From the NCBI RefSeq assembly GCF_004022565.1, contig NZ_CP022987.1, positions 806,001 through 870,000 of the forward strand: a DNA stretch of 64,000 nt, read 5' to 3'. The translations under genes were made by a program, and so were the position numbers. The notes beneath the pieces were generated by a model. It was not told where the DNA came from. It worked only from the letters and a program-made list of their open reading frames with translations, and did no database searches. Source of the stretch: Pollutimonas thiosulfatoxidans. Lineage in GTDB: Bacteria; Pseudomonadota; Gammaproteobacteria; Burkholderiales; Burkholderiaceae_B. Positions 28,116-35,541 of this stretch are shown here, in pieces; positions within the stretch are counted from its first letter, which is position 1; the number at the start of each line of letters is the position of its first letter.

Positions 28116-28127
28116 GTTGTTCTCCGT

Positions 28128-28994
28128 TCAGCGTGTGGCGCGCGAGTGGGCGGTACGCAAGGCGCGATCCGTCATGACACCGGCCATGGCTATCTTGTAT
28201 TTGATGTCGCCGCGCAGGTCGGCCACGGGATCGCAGGCCGACATGGTCAACTGGCAGGCTTGCTGAATGGTTTGCTCGTTGAGTTCTTTTCCCAGCAGGA
28301 AGGATTCCGCCTCGGAGGCTTTGAATGCCACAGGACCGAGATTGGTCAGCGCAATGGAAACATAATCTACCGAGGTTCCGTCCATGCGCAGCAACACGGC
28401 GCTGGCGGCTGTGGCGAAGTCGCCAACTTTCCGCTTGAGCTTGCTGTAGCACTGCCCGGTGCGCGCATCGGGTGTGGGGATGCGGATCTCGGTAAGGATC
28501 TCGTTCGGTACCAGTGCCGTGTAGTAAGTGCCGAGGAAGAAGTCGGCGGCCGCTACGACGCGTTCGCCCGAGGGGCCTTGAAGGACGAAGCTTGCGTCCA
28601 GAGCCAGCATGAGGGCAGGGTGATCATTGCCGGGGTCGCCATGGGCGATGTCTCCGCCTATGGTGCCCATATAGCGTACCTGGGGATCGGAGATCAGGCG
28701 CGCGCCTTCGACGAGCAACGGGCATTTGCGCTGCAGCACCTCCGACCAGATCAGTTCGTTCTCGGTCGTCATTGAACCGATGCGGATCTCATTGCCGACC
28801 TCTGTTATGCCCTTGAGGCCGGGGATCTTGCCCAGGTCGATCAGGTGGCCCGGCTGTGCGAAACGTAATTTCATCATGGGCAGCAAGCTGTGGCCGCCAG
28901 CCAGCAGCTTGGCTTCGTCGCCGTACTCTGTCAGCAGGTTTATTGCTTCGGGCAGGCTTTGCGGCGCGTGGTACTCGAATGGACGAGGTATCAC
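28128..28994 (-). CDS. coxM: Carbon monoxide dehydrogenase medium FAD-binding subunit
   Basis: A 288-residue flavoprotein subunit of the (LMS)2 enzyme. The FAD-binding motifs AGGHS (32-36) and TIGGD (111-115) are at the canonical positions. The GTG start at 28994 (then IPRPFEYHAPQS) is chosen because AGGAG stands seven bases upstream and the length equals the known CoxM size; an upstream ATG adds 22 residues unlike the family. It is the first cox gene, transcribed leftwards and divergent from rcoM, with a 154-base shared control region. Confidence 0.95.
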   Translation of the reverse strand: MIPRPFEYHAPQSLPEAINLLTEYGDEAKLLAGGHSLLPMMKLRFAQPGHLIDLGKIPGLKGITEVGNEIRIGSMTTENELIWSEVLQRKCPLLVEGARLISDPQVRYMGTIGGDIAHGDPGNDHPALMLALDASFVLQGPSGERVVAAADFFLGTYYTALVPNEILTEIRIPTPDARTGQCYSKLKRKVGDFATAASAVLLRMDGTSVDYVSIALTNLGPVAFKASEAESFLLGKELNEQTIQQACQLTMSACDPVADLRGDIKYKIAMAGVMTDRALRTAHSRATR

Positions 28995-29060
28995 AGTTGT
29001 CTCCTTTTGTGACAGGATGTCTGGTATATTTGCTTTTATCTGCCAAGAGCATGACATCAA

Positions 29061-29080
29061 CCGCCAACGCCCTTCAATGC
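29061..29080 (-). promoter_or_regulatory. Tandem 10-bp direct repeats between coxM and rcoM, candidate RcoM operator
   Basis: Read on the minus strand, GCATTGAAGG and GCGTTGGCGG stand head to tail (seven of ten bases identical), followed directly by another TTG (GGTTGATG) one turn on. A larger dyad AACCGCCA (29059-29066) / TGGCGGTT (29092-29099) encloses them. LytTR regulators bind short direct repeats one helical turn apart, so this is a reasonable RcoM target some 65-85 bases before the coxM start. Confidence 0.45.
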
Positions 29081-29148
29081 GATTGCACCAATGGCGGTTT
29101 TATCTACACCAAGTGTCTTGAAAAGCCGGCGAATGTCTTGTCACCAAG

Positions 29149-29967
29149 GTGGCATCGGCATCGGTGGAGTCAAACACAAACTGGGGGAGTACGTTGCGGA
29201 AAACCCAACAATCTGAAACCTTTCAGCATCGGCTCGAACAGTTCAATCCGGGCATGGTGTGGCTGGACCCGTCCAATCGGGTGACGGCCTTGAACGACGT
29301 GGCCATGCAGATTCTTGGTCCCGCGGCAGAGCAGTCATTGGGAGTCGAGAAAAGCGGCTTGCTGGGGCTGAACGTATTGCAGTTGCACCCCGAACGCAGC
29401 CGCAGCAAACTTAGCTTCATCCTTGATTCTCAGGCGCCTGTGGGCTGTCCCATCCAGTCGCCCCCTCCGGTCGCCATGATGATCAACATTCCCGACAAGG
29501 TGTTGATGGTAAAGGTCTCGAAAATGATCGGGGCTGGCGGTATAGTCGGCACCTGCATGGTGTTTTACGACCTGACTGATGCCACGACCATGCCGGCGGC
29601 GCCTGCTACAGCGCAGGTTCTGCCGCCCAGGCGCCTGTATAAGATCCCGGTGTATCGCAAGAATCGCGTTGTTCTTATCGAGCTAAGCGAAGTCCTGCGC
29701 TTTGAGGGCGATGGCCACTACACCACTATTGCAACCAGAGATGATCGCTATCTATCCAATCTTTCGCTGACGGACCTGGAGAAAAGGCTGGATCCGGAAG
29801 TTTATGTAAGGGTGCACCGCAGCCATATTGTCAGTATCCGGGACATTATCGAGCTGGTGCGCAACAAAGATTCCGTCAGCTTGAGAATGACAGGCCATGA
29901 ACAATCGCTGATTCCGGTTAGTCGCGCGAAGGTCGCACAGCTGAAGGACCTTTTGGGCATCGTCTAG
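29149..29967 (+). CDS. rcoM: RcoM-type haem CO sensor: PAS domain plus LytTR DNA-binding domain
   Basis: A 272-residue single-component transcription activator. The N-terminal PAS domain (about 25-140) contains LQLHPE, GCPIQSPPPV and AMMINIPDKVLMVKVSKM. Its His80, Cys100 and Met110 are spaced exactly as the haem ligands His74, Cys94 and Met104 of Burkholderia xenovorans RcoM. A LytTR domain covers about 165-270 (VLRFEGDGHYTTI, VRVHRSHIVSI). It is divergent from coxM, as expected for its regulator. The start is uncertain: GTG 29149 is given, but TTG 29194 after GGGGGAG is also attractive. Confidence 0.9.
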   Translation: MASASVESNTNWGSTLRKTQQSETFQHRLEQFNPGMVWLDPSNRVTALNDVAMQILGPAAEQSLGVEKSGLLGLNVLQLHPERSRSKLSFILDSQAPVGCPIQSPPPVAMMINIPDKVLMVKVSKMIGAGGIVGTCMVFYDLTDATTMPAAPATAQVLPPRRLYKIPVYRKNRVVLIELSEVLRFEGDGHYTTIATRDDRYLSNLSLTDLEKRLDPEVYVRVHRSHIVSIRDIIELVRNKDSVSLRMTGHEQSLIPVSRAKVAQLKDLLGIV

Positions 29968-29991
29968 GTAACAGGGCCAGAACAAATAGGA

Positions 29992-30642
29992 TCAGTGTAG
30001 CGGCGTGTTGCGGATGAGGCCCACGGCGATGCCTTCAAGCGAGAAGTCGTCGTCGGCGGAGACCACGATGGGGGAGAAGTCGGGGTTTTCCGGCAACAGC
30101 TCTATTTGGCGGCCGGTTTTGGAGAAGCGCTTGACGGTGACCTCGTCGCCCAAGCGAGCAACGACGATTTGCCCGTTACGGGCTTCGGGGGACTTTTTTA
30201 CCGCCAGCAGGTCGCCATCCAGGATGCCGGCATCGCGCATGCTAAGGCCGCGCACCCGCAGCAGGTAGTCGGGCGTTTGGCTAAAAAGAGAAGGCTCGAT
30301 GCCGATTTCTCGTTCGACATGCTCGGCCGCCAAAATAGGATTGCCGGCAGCCACACGCCCCACCAGGGGAACCAGCAGTTGTGCCAGCGCGCTGTTGGCA
30401 TGGTGCAGCGCGCCGTTGCCGGCTTGTGTATCGGTGAGGCGAATGCCGCGAGAGGCACCCGCCGTCAGTTCGATGGCGCCTTTTTTGGCCAGTGCCTTCA
30501 AGTGGTCTTCGGCGGCGTTGGCCGATTTGAAACCCAAGGCGCGCGCGATTTCGGCGCGCGTCGGCGGAAAGCCGCTGCGCGCGATCTCGCTGCGTATGAG
30601 TTCAAGAATTTGCTGCTGACGCTCTGTTAGCTTAACGGCCAT
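29992..30642 (-). CDS. lexA: LexA, SOS repressor
   Basis: A 216-residue autoproteolytic repressor of the DNA-damage response. The N-terminal winged helix (LTERQQQILELI, then FPPTRAEIARALGF) is followed by the S24 peptidase domain. The self-cleavage bond Ala99-Gly100 is in VGRVAAGNP, and the catalytic dyad is Ser134 (RGLSMRD) and Lys171 (DEVTVKRF). A perfect SOS box lies twelve bases upstream of the start codon, so it autoregulates. Confidence 0.97.
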   Translation of the reverse strand: MAVKLTERQQQILELIRSEIARSGFPPTRAEIARALGFKSANAAEDHLKALAKKGAIELTAGASRGIRLTDTQAGNGALHHANSALAQLLVPLVGRVAAGNPILAAEHVEREIGIEPSLFSQTPDYLLRVRGLSMRDAGILDGDLLAVKKSPEARNGQIVVARLGDEVTVKRFSKTGRQIELLPENPDFSPIVVSADDDFSLEGIAVGLIRNTPLH

Positions 30643-30653
30643 TGCAATCCAGA

Positions 30654-30669
30654 CTGTGTTTTTATACAG
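30654..30669. promoter_or_regulatory. LexA-binding SOS box upstream of lexA
   Basis: CTGTGTTTTTATACAG is an exact CTGT-N8-ACAG LexA site with an AT-rich centre. It lies just upstream of the lexA start (30642) and could also reach the promoter region of nothing else on that side, since the aminotransferase ends at 30701. Confidence 0.92.
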
Positions 30670-30700
30670 TTATGGATTTTGCAGCATTTTCACATAAAGA

Positions 30701-31906
30701 TCAAGCAGTCAGGACGCTGGCGATAGCCTTGGCAACGTAGTCGATGTTGCGGCTGTTAAGGGCAGCCACGCAGATGCGTCCGCTGCTGACAGCGTAAATG
30801 GCGTGTTCGTCGCGCAGGCGGTCGACTTGCTGGGACGTCAGGCCCGAGTACGAGAACATGCCGCGTTGGTCCAGAACGAAGTCGAAGTTTTGCGTAACGC
30901 CGTGGGCTTTAAGCTTTTCTACCAGTTGGACGCGCATGGTACGTATGCGTTCGCGCATGCCGGCCAGTTCGGTGGTCCATAGCGTGTAAAGCTCGGGTGT
31001 GTTCAGCACGGTGGACACGACTGTCCCGCCATGTGTGGGCGGGTTGGAGTAGTTGGTGCGGATAATGCGCTTTAGCTGGCTAAGCACGCGTACGGATTCG
31101 TCCTTGCTGGACGTAACCAGGGTGAGGGCGCCGACGCGTTCGCCGTACAGCGAGAAAGACTTCGAGAAAGACGAGCTGACCAGCATGGTGAGATCTTGCT
31201 GCGCGAACAATCGTACTACCGAGGCGTCTTCTTCCAGGCCGTCCCCGAAACCTTGATAAGCGATGTCCAGGAACGGGACCAGCTTATTCTCTTTGACGAT
31301 CTGGACGATTTCCTGCCACTGTTCAAATGTGGGGTCGACGCCGGTGGGGTTGTGACAGCAAGCATGCAGGATGACAATGGTCTGGGCGGGCAGGGCACGC
31401 AAAGAGGCCAGCATGCCGGGGAAATCCAGGCCGTGAGTGGCTGCGTCGTAGTAGGCGTAGGTTTCTACCGGGAAGCCGGCGCGCTCGAATAGCGCGCGGT
31501 GATTTTCCCAACTGGGGTTGCTGATGACAACCTTGGCATTGGGCAGCAAGGCCTTCAGGAAGTCGGCGCCGATCTTCAGGGCGCCGGTGCCGCCCAGGGC
31601 CTGCGCGGTCAGGGCGCGGCCCGAACTAATAATGGGGGAGTCTGCGCCGAACAAGAGGGTTTGCGCGCCCTTGTTGTAGCCAGCGATGCCTTCCATGGGC
31701 AAATAGCCGCGCGCGGCATGAGCCTCGATTCTTGCGGTCTCCGCCTTGCTGACGGACTCGAGCAGCGGCAGACGACCTTGGTCGTCGTAATACACGCCTA
31801 CACCAAGGTTGACCTTGCCTGTGCGGGCATCGGCGTTATATTGTTCGTTCAGGCCAAGGATGGGGTCGCGCGGAGCCAGTTCGACGCTTTCGAAAAGAGA
31901 TGTCAT
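30701..31906 (-). CDS. Aromatic amino acid / aspartate aminotransferase (PLP class I)
   Basis: A 401-residue class I PLP aminotransferase of the AspC/TyrB group. The N-terminus (MTSLFESVELAPRDPILGL) and the LGVGVYYDD segment are typical. The PLP-binding Lys is in SSSFSKSFSLYGERVGA, the cofactor Asp in PFLDIAYQGFG, and the substrate Arg region is near the C-terminus (GRICVAALN). TyrB-type aromatic specificity is likely in betaproteobacteria, but AspC activity cannot be excluded. The ATG at 31906 is favoured over a longer frame running into the uvrB promoter region. No clear Shine-Dalgarno is visible. Confidence 0.88.
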   Translation of the reverse strand: MTSLFESVELAPRDPILGLNEQYNADARTGKVNLGVGVYYDDQGRLPLLESVSKAETARIEAHAARGYLPMEGIAGYNKGAQTLLFGADSPIISSGRALTAQALGGTGALKIGADFLKALLPNAKVVISNPSWENHRALFERAGFPVETYAYYDAATHGLDFPGMLASLRALPAQTIVILHACCHNPTGVDPTFEQWQEIVQIVKENKLVPFLDIAYQGFGDGLEEDASVVRLFAQQDLTMLVSSSFSKSFSLYGERVGALTLVTSSKDESVRVLSQLKRIIRTNYSNPPTHGGTVVSTVLNTPELYTLWTTELAGMRERIRTMRVQLVEKLKAHGVTQNFDFVLDQRGMFSYSGLTSQQVDRLRDEHAIYAVSSGRICVAALNSRNIDYVAKAIASVLTA

Positions 31907-31973
31907 GTAAGGGAATTTAGATGGGTAGTGAAACGGAAGACAATAGTGTGATAATAAGGGGTTTACCCTGAAA

Positions 31974-34004
31974 GTGTCCAGTATGAACGCCCCAGCACCA
32001 GGTTTCATCAATTATCCGAACAGCCCCTTTCAGTTGTACAGGCCTTATCCGCCGGCCGGCGACCAGCCCACGGCCATCGATGCGCTGGTCGAAGGCATCA
32101 ATGACGGTCTGATGTACCAAACGCTATTGGGCGTGACCGGCTCCGGCAAGACCTACACCATGGCCAACGTCATTGCGCGCACCGGCCGCCCGGCCATTGT
32201 GCTGGCGCCCAACAAGACACTGGCGGCGCAGCTGTATGCCGAGATGCGTGAATTCTTTCCGAACAACGCCGTCGAGTACTTCGTGTCGTACTACGACTAT
32301 TACCAGCCCGAAGCCTATGTTGCGGCGCGCGATCTGTTCATCGAGAAGGACTCGTCCATTAACGAGCACATCGAGCAGATGCGCTTGTCGGCCACTAAAA
32401 GCTTGCTGGAGCGCCGCGACACCATCATTGTCGGCACAGTGTCTTGCATCTATGGCATAGGCAATCCGGGCGACTACCACGCCATGGTGCTTACCCTGCG
32501 CACCGGCGACCGCATCGCGCGTCAAGAGCTCCTGGGCCGGTTAGTGGCGATGCAGTACGAGCGCAACGATGTGGAGTTCGTGCGAGGCGTGTTTCGGGCC
32601 CGCGGCGAGATCATCGATGTCTTCCCGGCGGAGCACGCTGAACTCGCCTTGCGCATTACCCTGTTTGATGACGAGATCGAGTCCTTGCAAATGTTCGATC
32701 CGCTTACCGGGAAGATCAACCGCAGCATTCCCCGTTTTACCGTCTTCCCCAGCTCGCATTACGTCACCCCGCGCGAGACCGTACTGCGCGCTATCGAAAC
32801 CATCAAGGTGGAACTGCGCGAACGGCTGGCGGTGCTGATTGCAGACGGCAAGCTGGTCGAGGCACAGCGACTGGAGCAGCGCACGCGTTTCGACCTGGAA
32901 ATGCTGCAGGAACTCGGCTTTTGCAAGGGCATCGAGAACTATTCCCGGCACCTGTCCGGCGCCGCGCCGGGCGATCCGCCACCCACGCTCATCGACTACC
33001 TGCCGCGTGACGCCTTGATGTTCATCGACGAAAGCCACGTGACCATGGGGCAGCTAAGTGCCATGTATCGGGGCGATCGTTCGCGCAAGTCGACGCTGGT
33101 GCAATTTGGGTTTCGTTTGCCGTCCGCGATGGACAATCGGCCCTTGCAGCTGGAAGAGTTCGAGCAGCGCATGCGGCAATGCGTATTTGTTTCGGCCACG
33201 CCGGCCAACTACGAGAACGAGCATACCGACAACGTGGTCGAGCAAGTGGTGCGGCCCACCGGCCTGGTCGACCCCTTGGTGGAAGTGCGTCCGGCGCTGA
33301 CCCAGGTCGACGATCTGCTTGGCGAGATCAAGAAGCGTGTAGCGGTACAGGAGAGGGTGCTGGTTACTACGCTGACCAAGCGCATGTCGGAAGACCTTAC
33401 CGATTATCTGGCCGAGCACGGCACCAAGGTGCGTTATCTGCATTCCGACATCGACACCGTAGAGCGCGTGGAGATCATCCGCGATTTGCGCTTGGGGGTG
33501 TTTGATGTGCTGGTGGGCATCAACCTGCTGCGCGAAGGCCTGGACATCCCGGAGGTGTCACTGGTGGCGATTCTTGATGCCGACAAGGAAGGTTTTCTGC
33601 GTTCGGAGCGCAGCCTGATTCAAACCATGGGGCGGGCCGCACGCAACATCAATGGACGCGCCATTCTTTATGCCGACCGCATTACCGACTCGATGCGACG
33701 CGCCATGGGTGAAACCGAGAGGCGCCGTCTGAAGCAACTGGAGTTCAACGAAGTCCACGGCATTACAGCGCGCGGCGTCAGCAAGGCCGTGCGCGAGATG
33801 ATTGATGGTGTCATGGTGCCTGCGGAGCCGTCGGTGCTGGACGATATCTCTCCGGAGGTGCTGCGCGACGATAAGGCGTTGGCCAAGGAAATCCGGCGTC
33901 TTGAAAAACTGATGATGGACCATGCGAAGAATCTGGAATTCGAACAGGCGGCCAACGCCCGCGATGCGCTGAATCGGCTGAAACACAAGGCCTTGATGTC
34001 TTGA
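31974..34004 (+). CDS. uvrB: Excinuclease ABC subunit B
   Basis: A 676-residue damage-recognition helicase-like subunit of nucleotide excision repair. Walker A is GVTGSGKTYT near residue 50, the DNA-inserting beta-hairpin is YYDYYQPEAYV, the Walker B region is FIDESHV, and helicase motifs V/VI (REGLDIPEVSLV, QTMGRAARNINGRA) are intact. A C-terminal UVR motif (RRLEKLMMDHAKNLEFEQAA) binds UvrC. GTG 31974 and ATG 31983 are both possible starts. No CTGT-N8-ACAG SOS box is seen upstream. Confidence 0.96.
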   Translation: MSSMNAPAPGFINYPNSPFQLYRPYPPAGDQPTAIDALVEGINDGLMYQTLLGVTGSGKTYTMANVIARTGRPAIVLAPNKTLAAQLYAEMREFFPNNAVEYFVSYYDYYQPEAYVAARDLFIEKDSSINEHIEQMRLSATKSLLERRDTIIVGTVSCIYGIGNPGDYHAMVLTLRTGDRIARQELLGRLVAMQYERNDVEFVRGVFRARGEIIDVFPAEHAELALRITLFDDEIESLQMFDPLTGKINRSIPRFTVFPSSHYVTPRETVLRAIETIKVELRERLAVLIADGKLVEAQRLEQRTRFDLEMLQELGFCKGIENYSRHLSGAAPGDPPPTLIDYLPRDALMFIDESHVTMGQLSAMYRGDRSRKSTLVQFGFRLPSAMDNRPLQLEEFEQRMRQCVFVSATPANYENEHTDNVVEQVVRPTGLVDPLVEVRPALTQVDDLLGEIKKRVAVQERVLVTTLTKRMSEDLTDYLAEHGTKVRYLHSDIDTVERVEIIRDLRLGVFDVLVGINLLREGLDIPEVSLVAILDADKEGFLRSERSLIQTMGRAARNINGRAILYADRITDSMRRAMGETERRRLKQLEFNEVHGITARGVSKAVREMIDGVMVPAEPSVLDDISPEVLRDDKALAKEIRRLEKLMMDHAKNLEFEQAANARDALNRLKHKALMS

Positions 34005-34340
34005 CGGAAAAACGTTGGTAAAGACCAACAACGTCTTACATTTTCATGATGCGGACACACCTGTCTGCGTTTAACTGCAGCCGGGTATTGCTTTCAGAGT
34101 ACCTAGGGTTTACCATTATACTTTCGTGTTGGGAGCGCTCGCGGCCTGAATTGTTGCGCTGCACGATTATTAGCTATCTCGCTATTAATCCAAGGCATTT
34201 CCAACATCGAATTACATCGCAGACGGCTTGTAACACCTTAATGTGCTTAAGTTTTTAGGCTTGTCAATAGTTGCTGCGAAGTAAATGTGGGCTTGCAAAA
34301 AGCCTTGCCTTATAACGGGTTTTCCCTCACACTGCTGGCT
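34005..34340. other. Non-coding gap between uvrB and the phosphatase gene
   Basis: No convincing gene is seen in these 336 bases, which are more AT-rich than the surroundings. A weak terminator candidate for uvrB lies at 34011-34036 (GTTGGT-AAAG-ACCAAC, no long T-run). The remainder probably contains the promoter of the next gene, but no clear -35/-10 pair stands out. Confidence 0.6.
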
Positions 34341-34832
34341 ATGATGACTAAGGTACTTTTCGTTTGCATGGGTAATATCTGCCGCTCACCCAGCGCAGAG
34401 GGCGTGTTTCGCCGCATCGTCGACGAAGCAGGGCTTTCTGACGTGGTCGGCGTAGATTCGGCTGGCACCCACAGCTTTCATATTGGCGAGGCCCCCGACG
34501 CACGGGCCCAGGCAGCTGCGCGTAAACGCGGCTACGAACTGGCGCATTGTGTGGCTCGCCAGATCACCCCCGACGACTTCCGCGAGTTTGATCTTATTTT
34601 GGCGATGGACTGGGAAAACCTCTCGGCCCTGCAGCAGCAATGTCCCAAAGTATATCAGCACAAGCTCATGCTGCTTATGCGCTTCGCCAACGAATTCGAA
34701 GAGGCAACGGTGCCTGACCCCTATTACGGCGGCCCCGAAGGCTTCGGCAAAGTGCTCGACTATCTGGAAGACGCCTGTCAGGGCGTTATGGAAATGGTGC
34801 GCAAACGTGCGCTTCAGTATCAGGCTGCCTAG
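34341..34832 (+). CDS. Low-molecular-weight protein-tyrosine phosphatase family
   Basis: A 163-residue phosphatase of the LMW-PTP family. The CX5R active-site loop VCMGNICRSPSAEG is at residues ~8-20 and the general-acid DP loop (VPDPYYGG) near 127. Bacterial members dephosphorylate tyrosine kinases or other substrates; the substrate here is unknown. The ATG at 34341 (a second ATG follows directly) is chosen because the family motif begins within seven residues; an in-frame ATG 54 bases upstream adds unrelated sequence. It lies ahead of the isc genes but is separated from them by a terminator. Confidence 0.9.
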   Translation: MMTKVLFVCMGNICRSPSAEGVFRRIVDEAGLSDVVGVDSAGTHSFHIGEAPDARAQAAARKRGYELAHCVARQITPDDFREFDLILAMDWENLSALQQQCPKVYQHKLMLLMRFANEFEEATVPDPYYGGPEGFGKVLDYLEDACQGVMEMVRKRALQYQAA

Positions 34833-34861
34833 CTCGATCCATCACAACGCCTCACCGACAT

Positions 34862-34889
34862 ACCGCGCTACTTCAGCGCGGTTTTTTTT
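34862..34889 (+). terminator. Intrinsic terminator after the phosphatase gene
   Basis: ACCGCGCT and AGCGCGGT form an eight-base stem with an ACTTC loop, followed by eight T residues ending at 34889. It separates the phosphatase gene from the iscR promoter. Confidence 0.9.
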
Positions 34890-34898
34890 GGCTAATAC

Positions 34899-34949
34899 TT
34901 GAGAAAAACTGTCGGAGATTTGCTATACTTGACTACGTTAGTCGGGAAT
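34899..34949 (+). promoter_or_regulatory. iscR promoter with IscR type 1 binding site
   Basis: An extended -10 (TGC then TATACT, 34921-34929) with TTGAGA (34899-34904) as a possible -35 at 19-base spacing. The stretch 34925-34949 (ATACTTGACT, then AGTCGGGAAT after ACGTT) fits the IscR type 1 consensus ATASYYGACTRWWWYAGTCRRSTAT at 22 of 25 positions. It overlaps the -10, so [2Fe-2S]-IscR is expected to repress its own operon here. Confidence 0.8.
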
Positions 34950-35001
34950 AGAGACCGGCTTGCAAACCTTCGTGCATCAGACATTGGCAAGGACTTTCAC
35001 C

Positions 35002-35517
35002 ATGCGATTAACCACCAAGGGACGTTTTGCCGTGACCGCCATGATCGATCTGGCGTTGCGGCAACAAAGCGGGCCTGTAACGTTGGCCACCATCAGCGAG
35101 CGCCAAAATATTTCGTTGTCTTATCTTGAGCAGTTATTCGGCAAGCTGCGACGTCATGAACTGGTGGATAGCATACGCGGGCCGGGTGGCGGCTATACCT
35201 TGGCCAGACTTGCGCGTAATATTACGGTCGCCGACATCATCTTTGCCGTGGACGAGCCATTGGACGCGACCAGCTGCGGCGGCAAGGAAAACTGCAATAT
35301 TGGGCGCAATGGCAGTATGGGTAAATGCATGACCCACGAGCTGTGGTCTACGCTTAATCGAAAAATGGTGGATTACCTGGATTCGGTTTCCCTGCAAGAT
35401 CTGGTCGACCAAGAGCGTATGCGCCAGTTGCATGAGGCGACCCAGGCCCAGATCGCCGTTCGCCAAAACCGTTCACCCGATGTCTTGATAGCCACCAGTC
35501 GGCCAGTAACCGCATAA
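35002..35517 (+). CDS. iscR: IscR, iron-sulfur cluster-sensing Rrf2 regulator
   Basis: A 171-residue Rrf2-family repressor of the isc operon. The winged helix covers residues 1-75 (MRLTTKGRFAVTAMIDLAL, SLSYLEQLFGKLRRHELV). Cluster ligands are Cys92, Cys98, Cys109 and His112. In Escherichia coli the third Cys and the His are at 104 and 107, so there is a five-residue insertion (NIGRNGSMGK between the second and third Cys). The start at 35002 fits the family; an upstream ATG at 34960 lies in the leader. A type 1 IscR site overlaps the promoter. Confidence 0.95.
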   Translation: MRLTTKGRFAVTAMIDLALRQQSGPVTLATISERQNISLSYLEQLFGKLRRHELVDSIRGPGGGYTLARLARNITVADIIFAVDEPLDATSCGGKENCNIGRNGSMGKCMTHELWSTLNRKMVDYLDSVSLQDLVDQERMRQLHEATQAQIAVRQNRSPDVLIATSRPVTA

Positions 35518-35541
35518 GCGCCGCTACGGAATCCCACCTAT

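Noticed and set aside
34046..34258. A 70-codon open frame in the uvrB-phosphatase gap
   Set aside because: No Shine-Dalgarno, no domain character and poor amino-acid composition; treated as chance.
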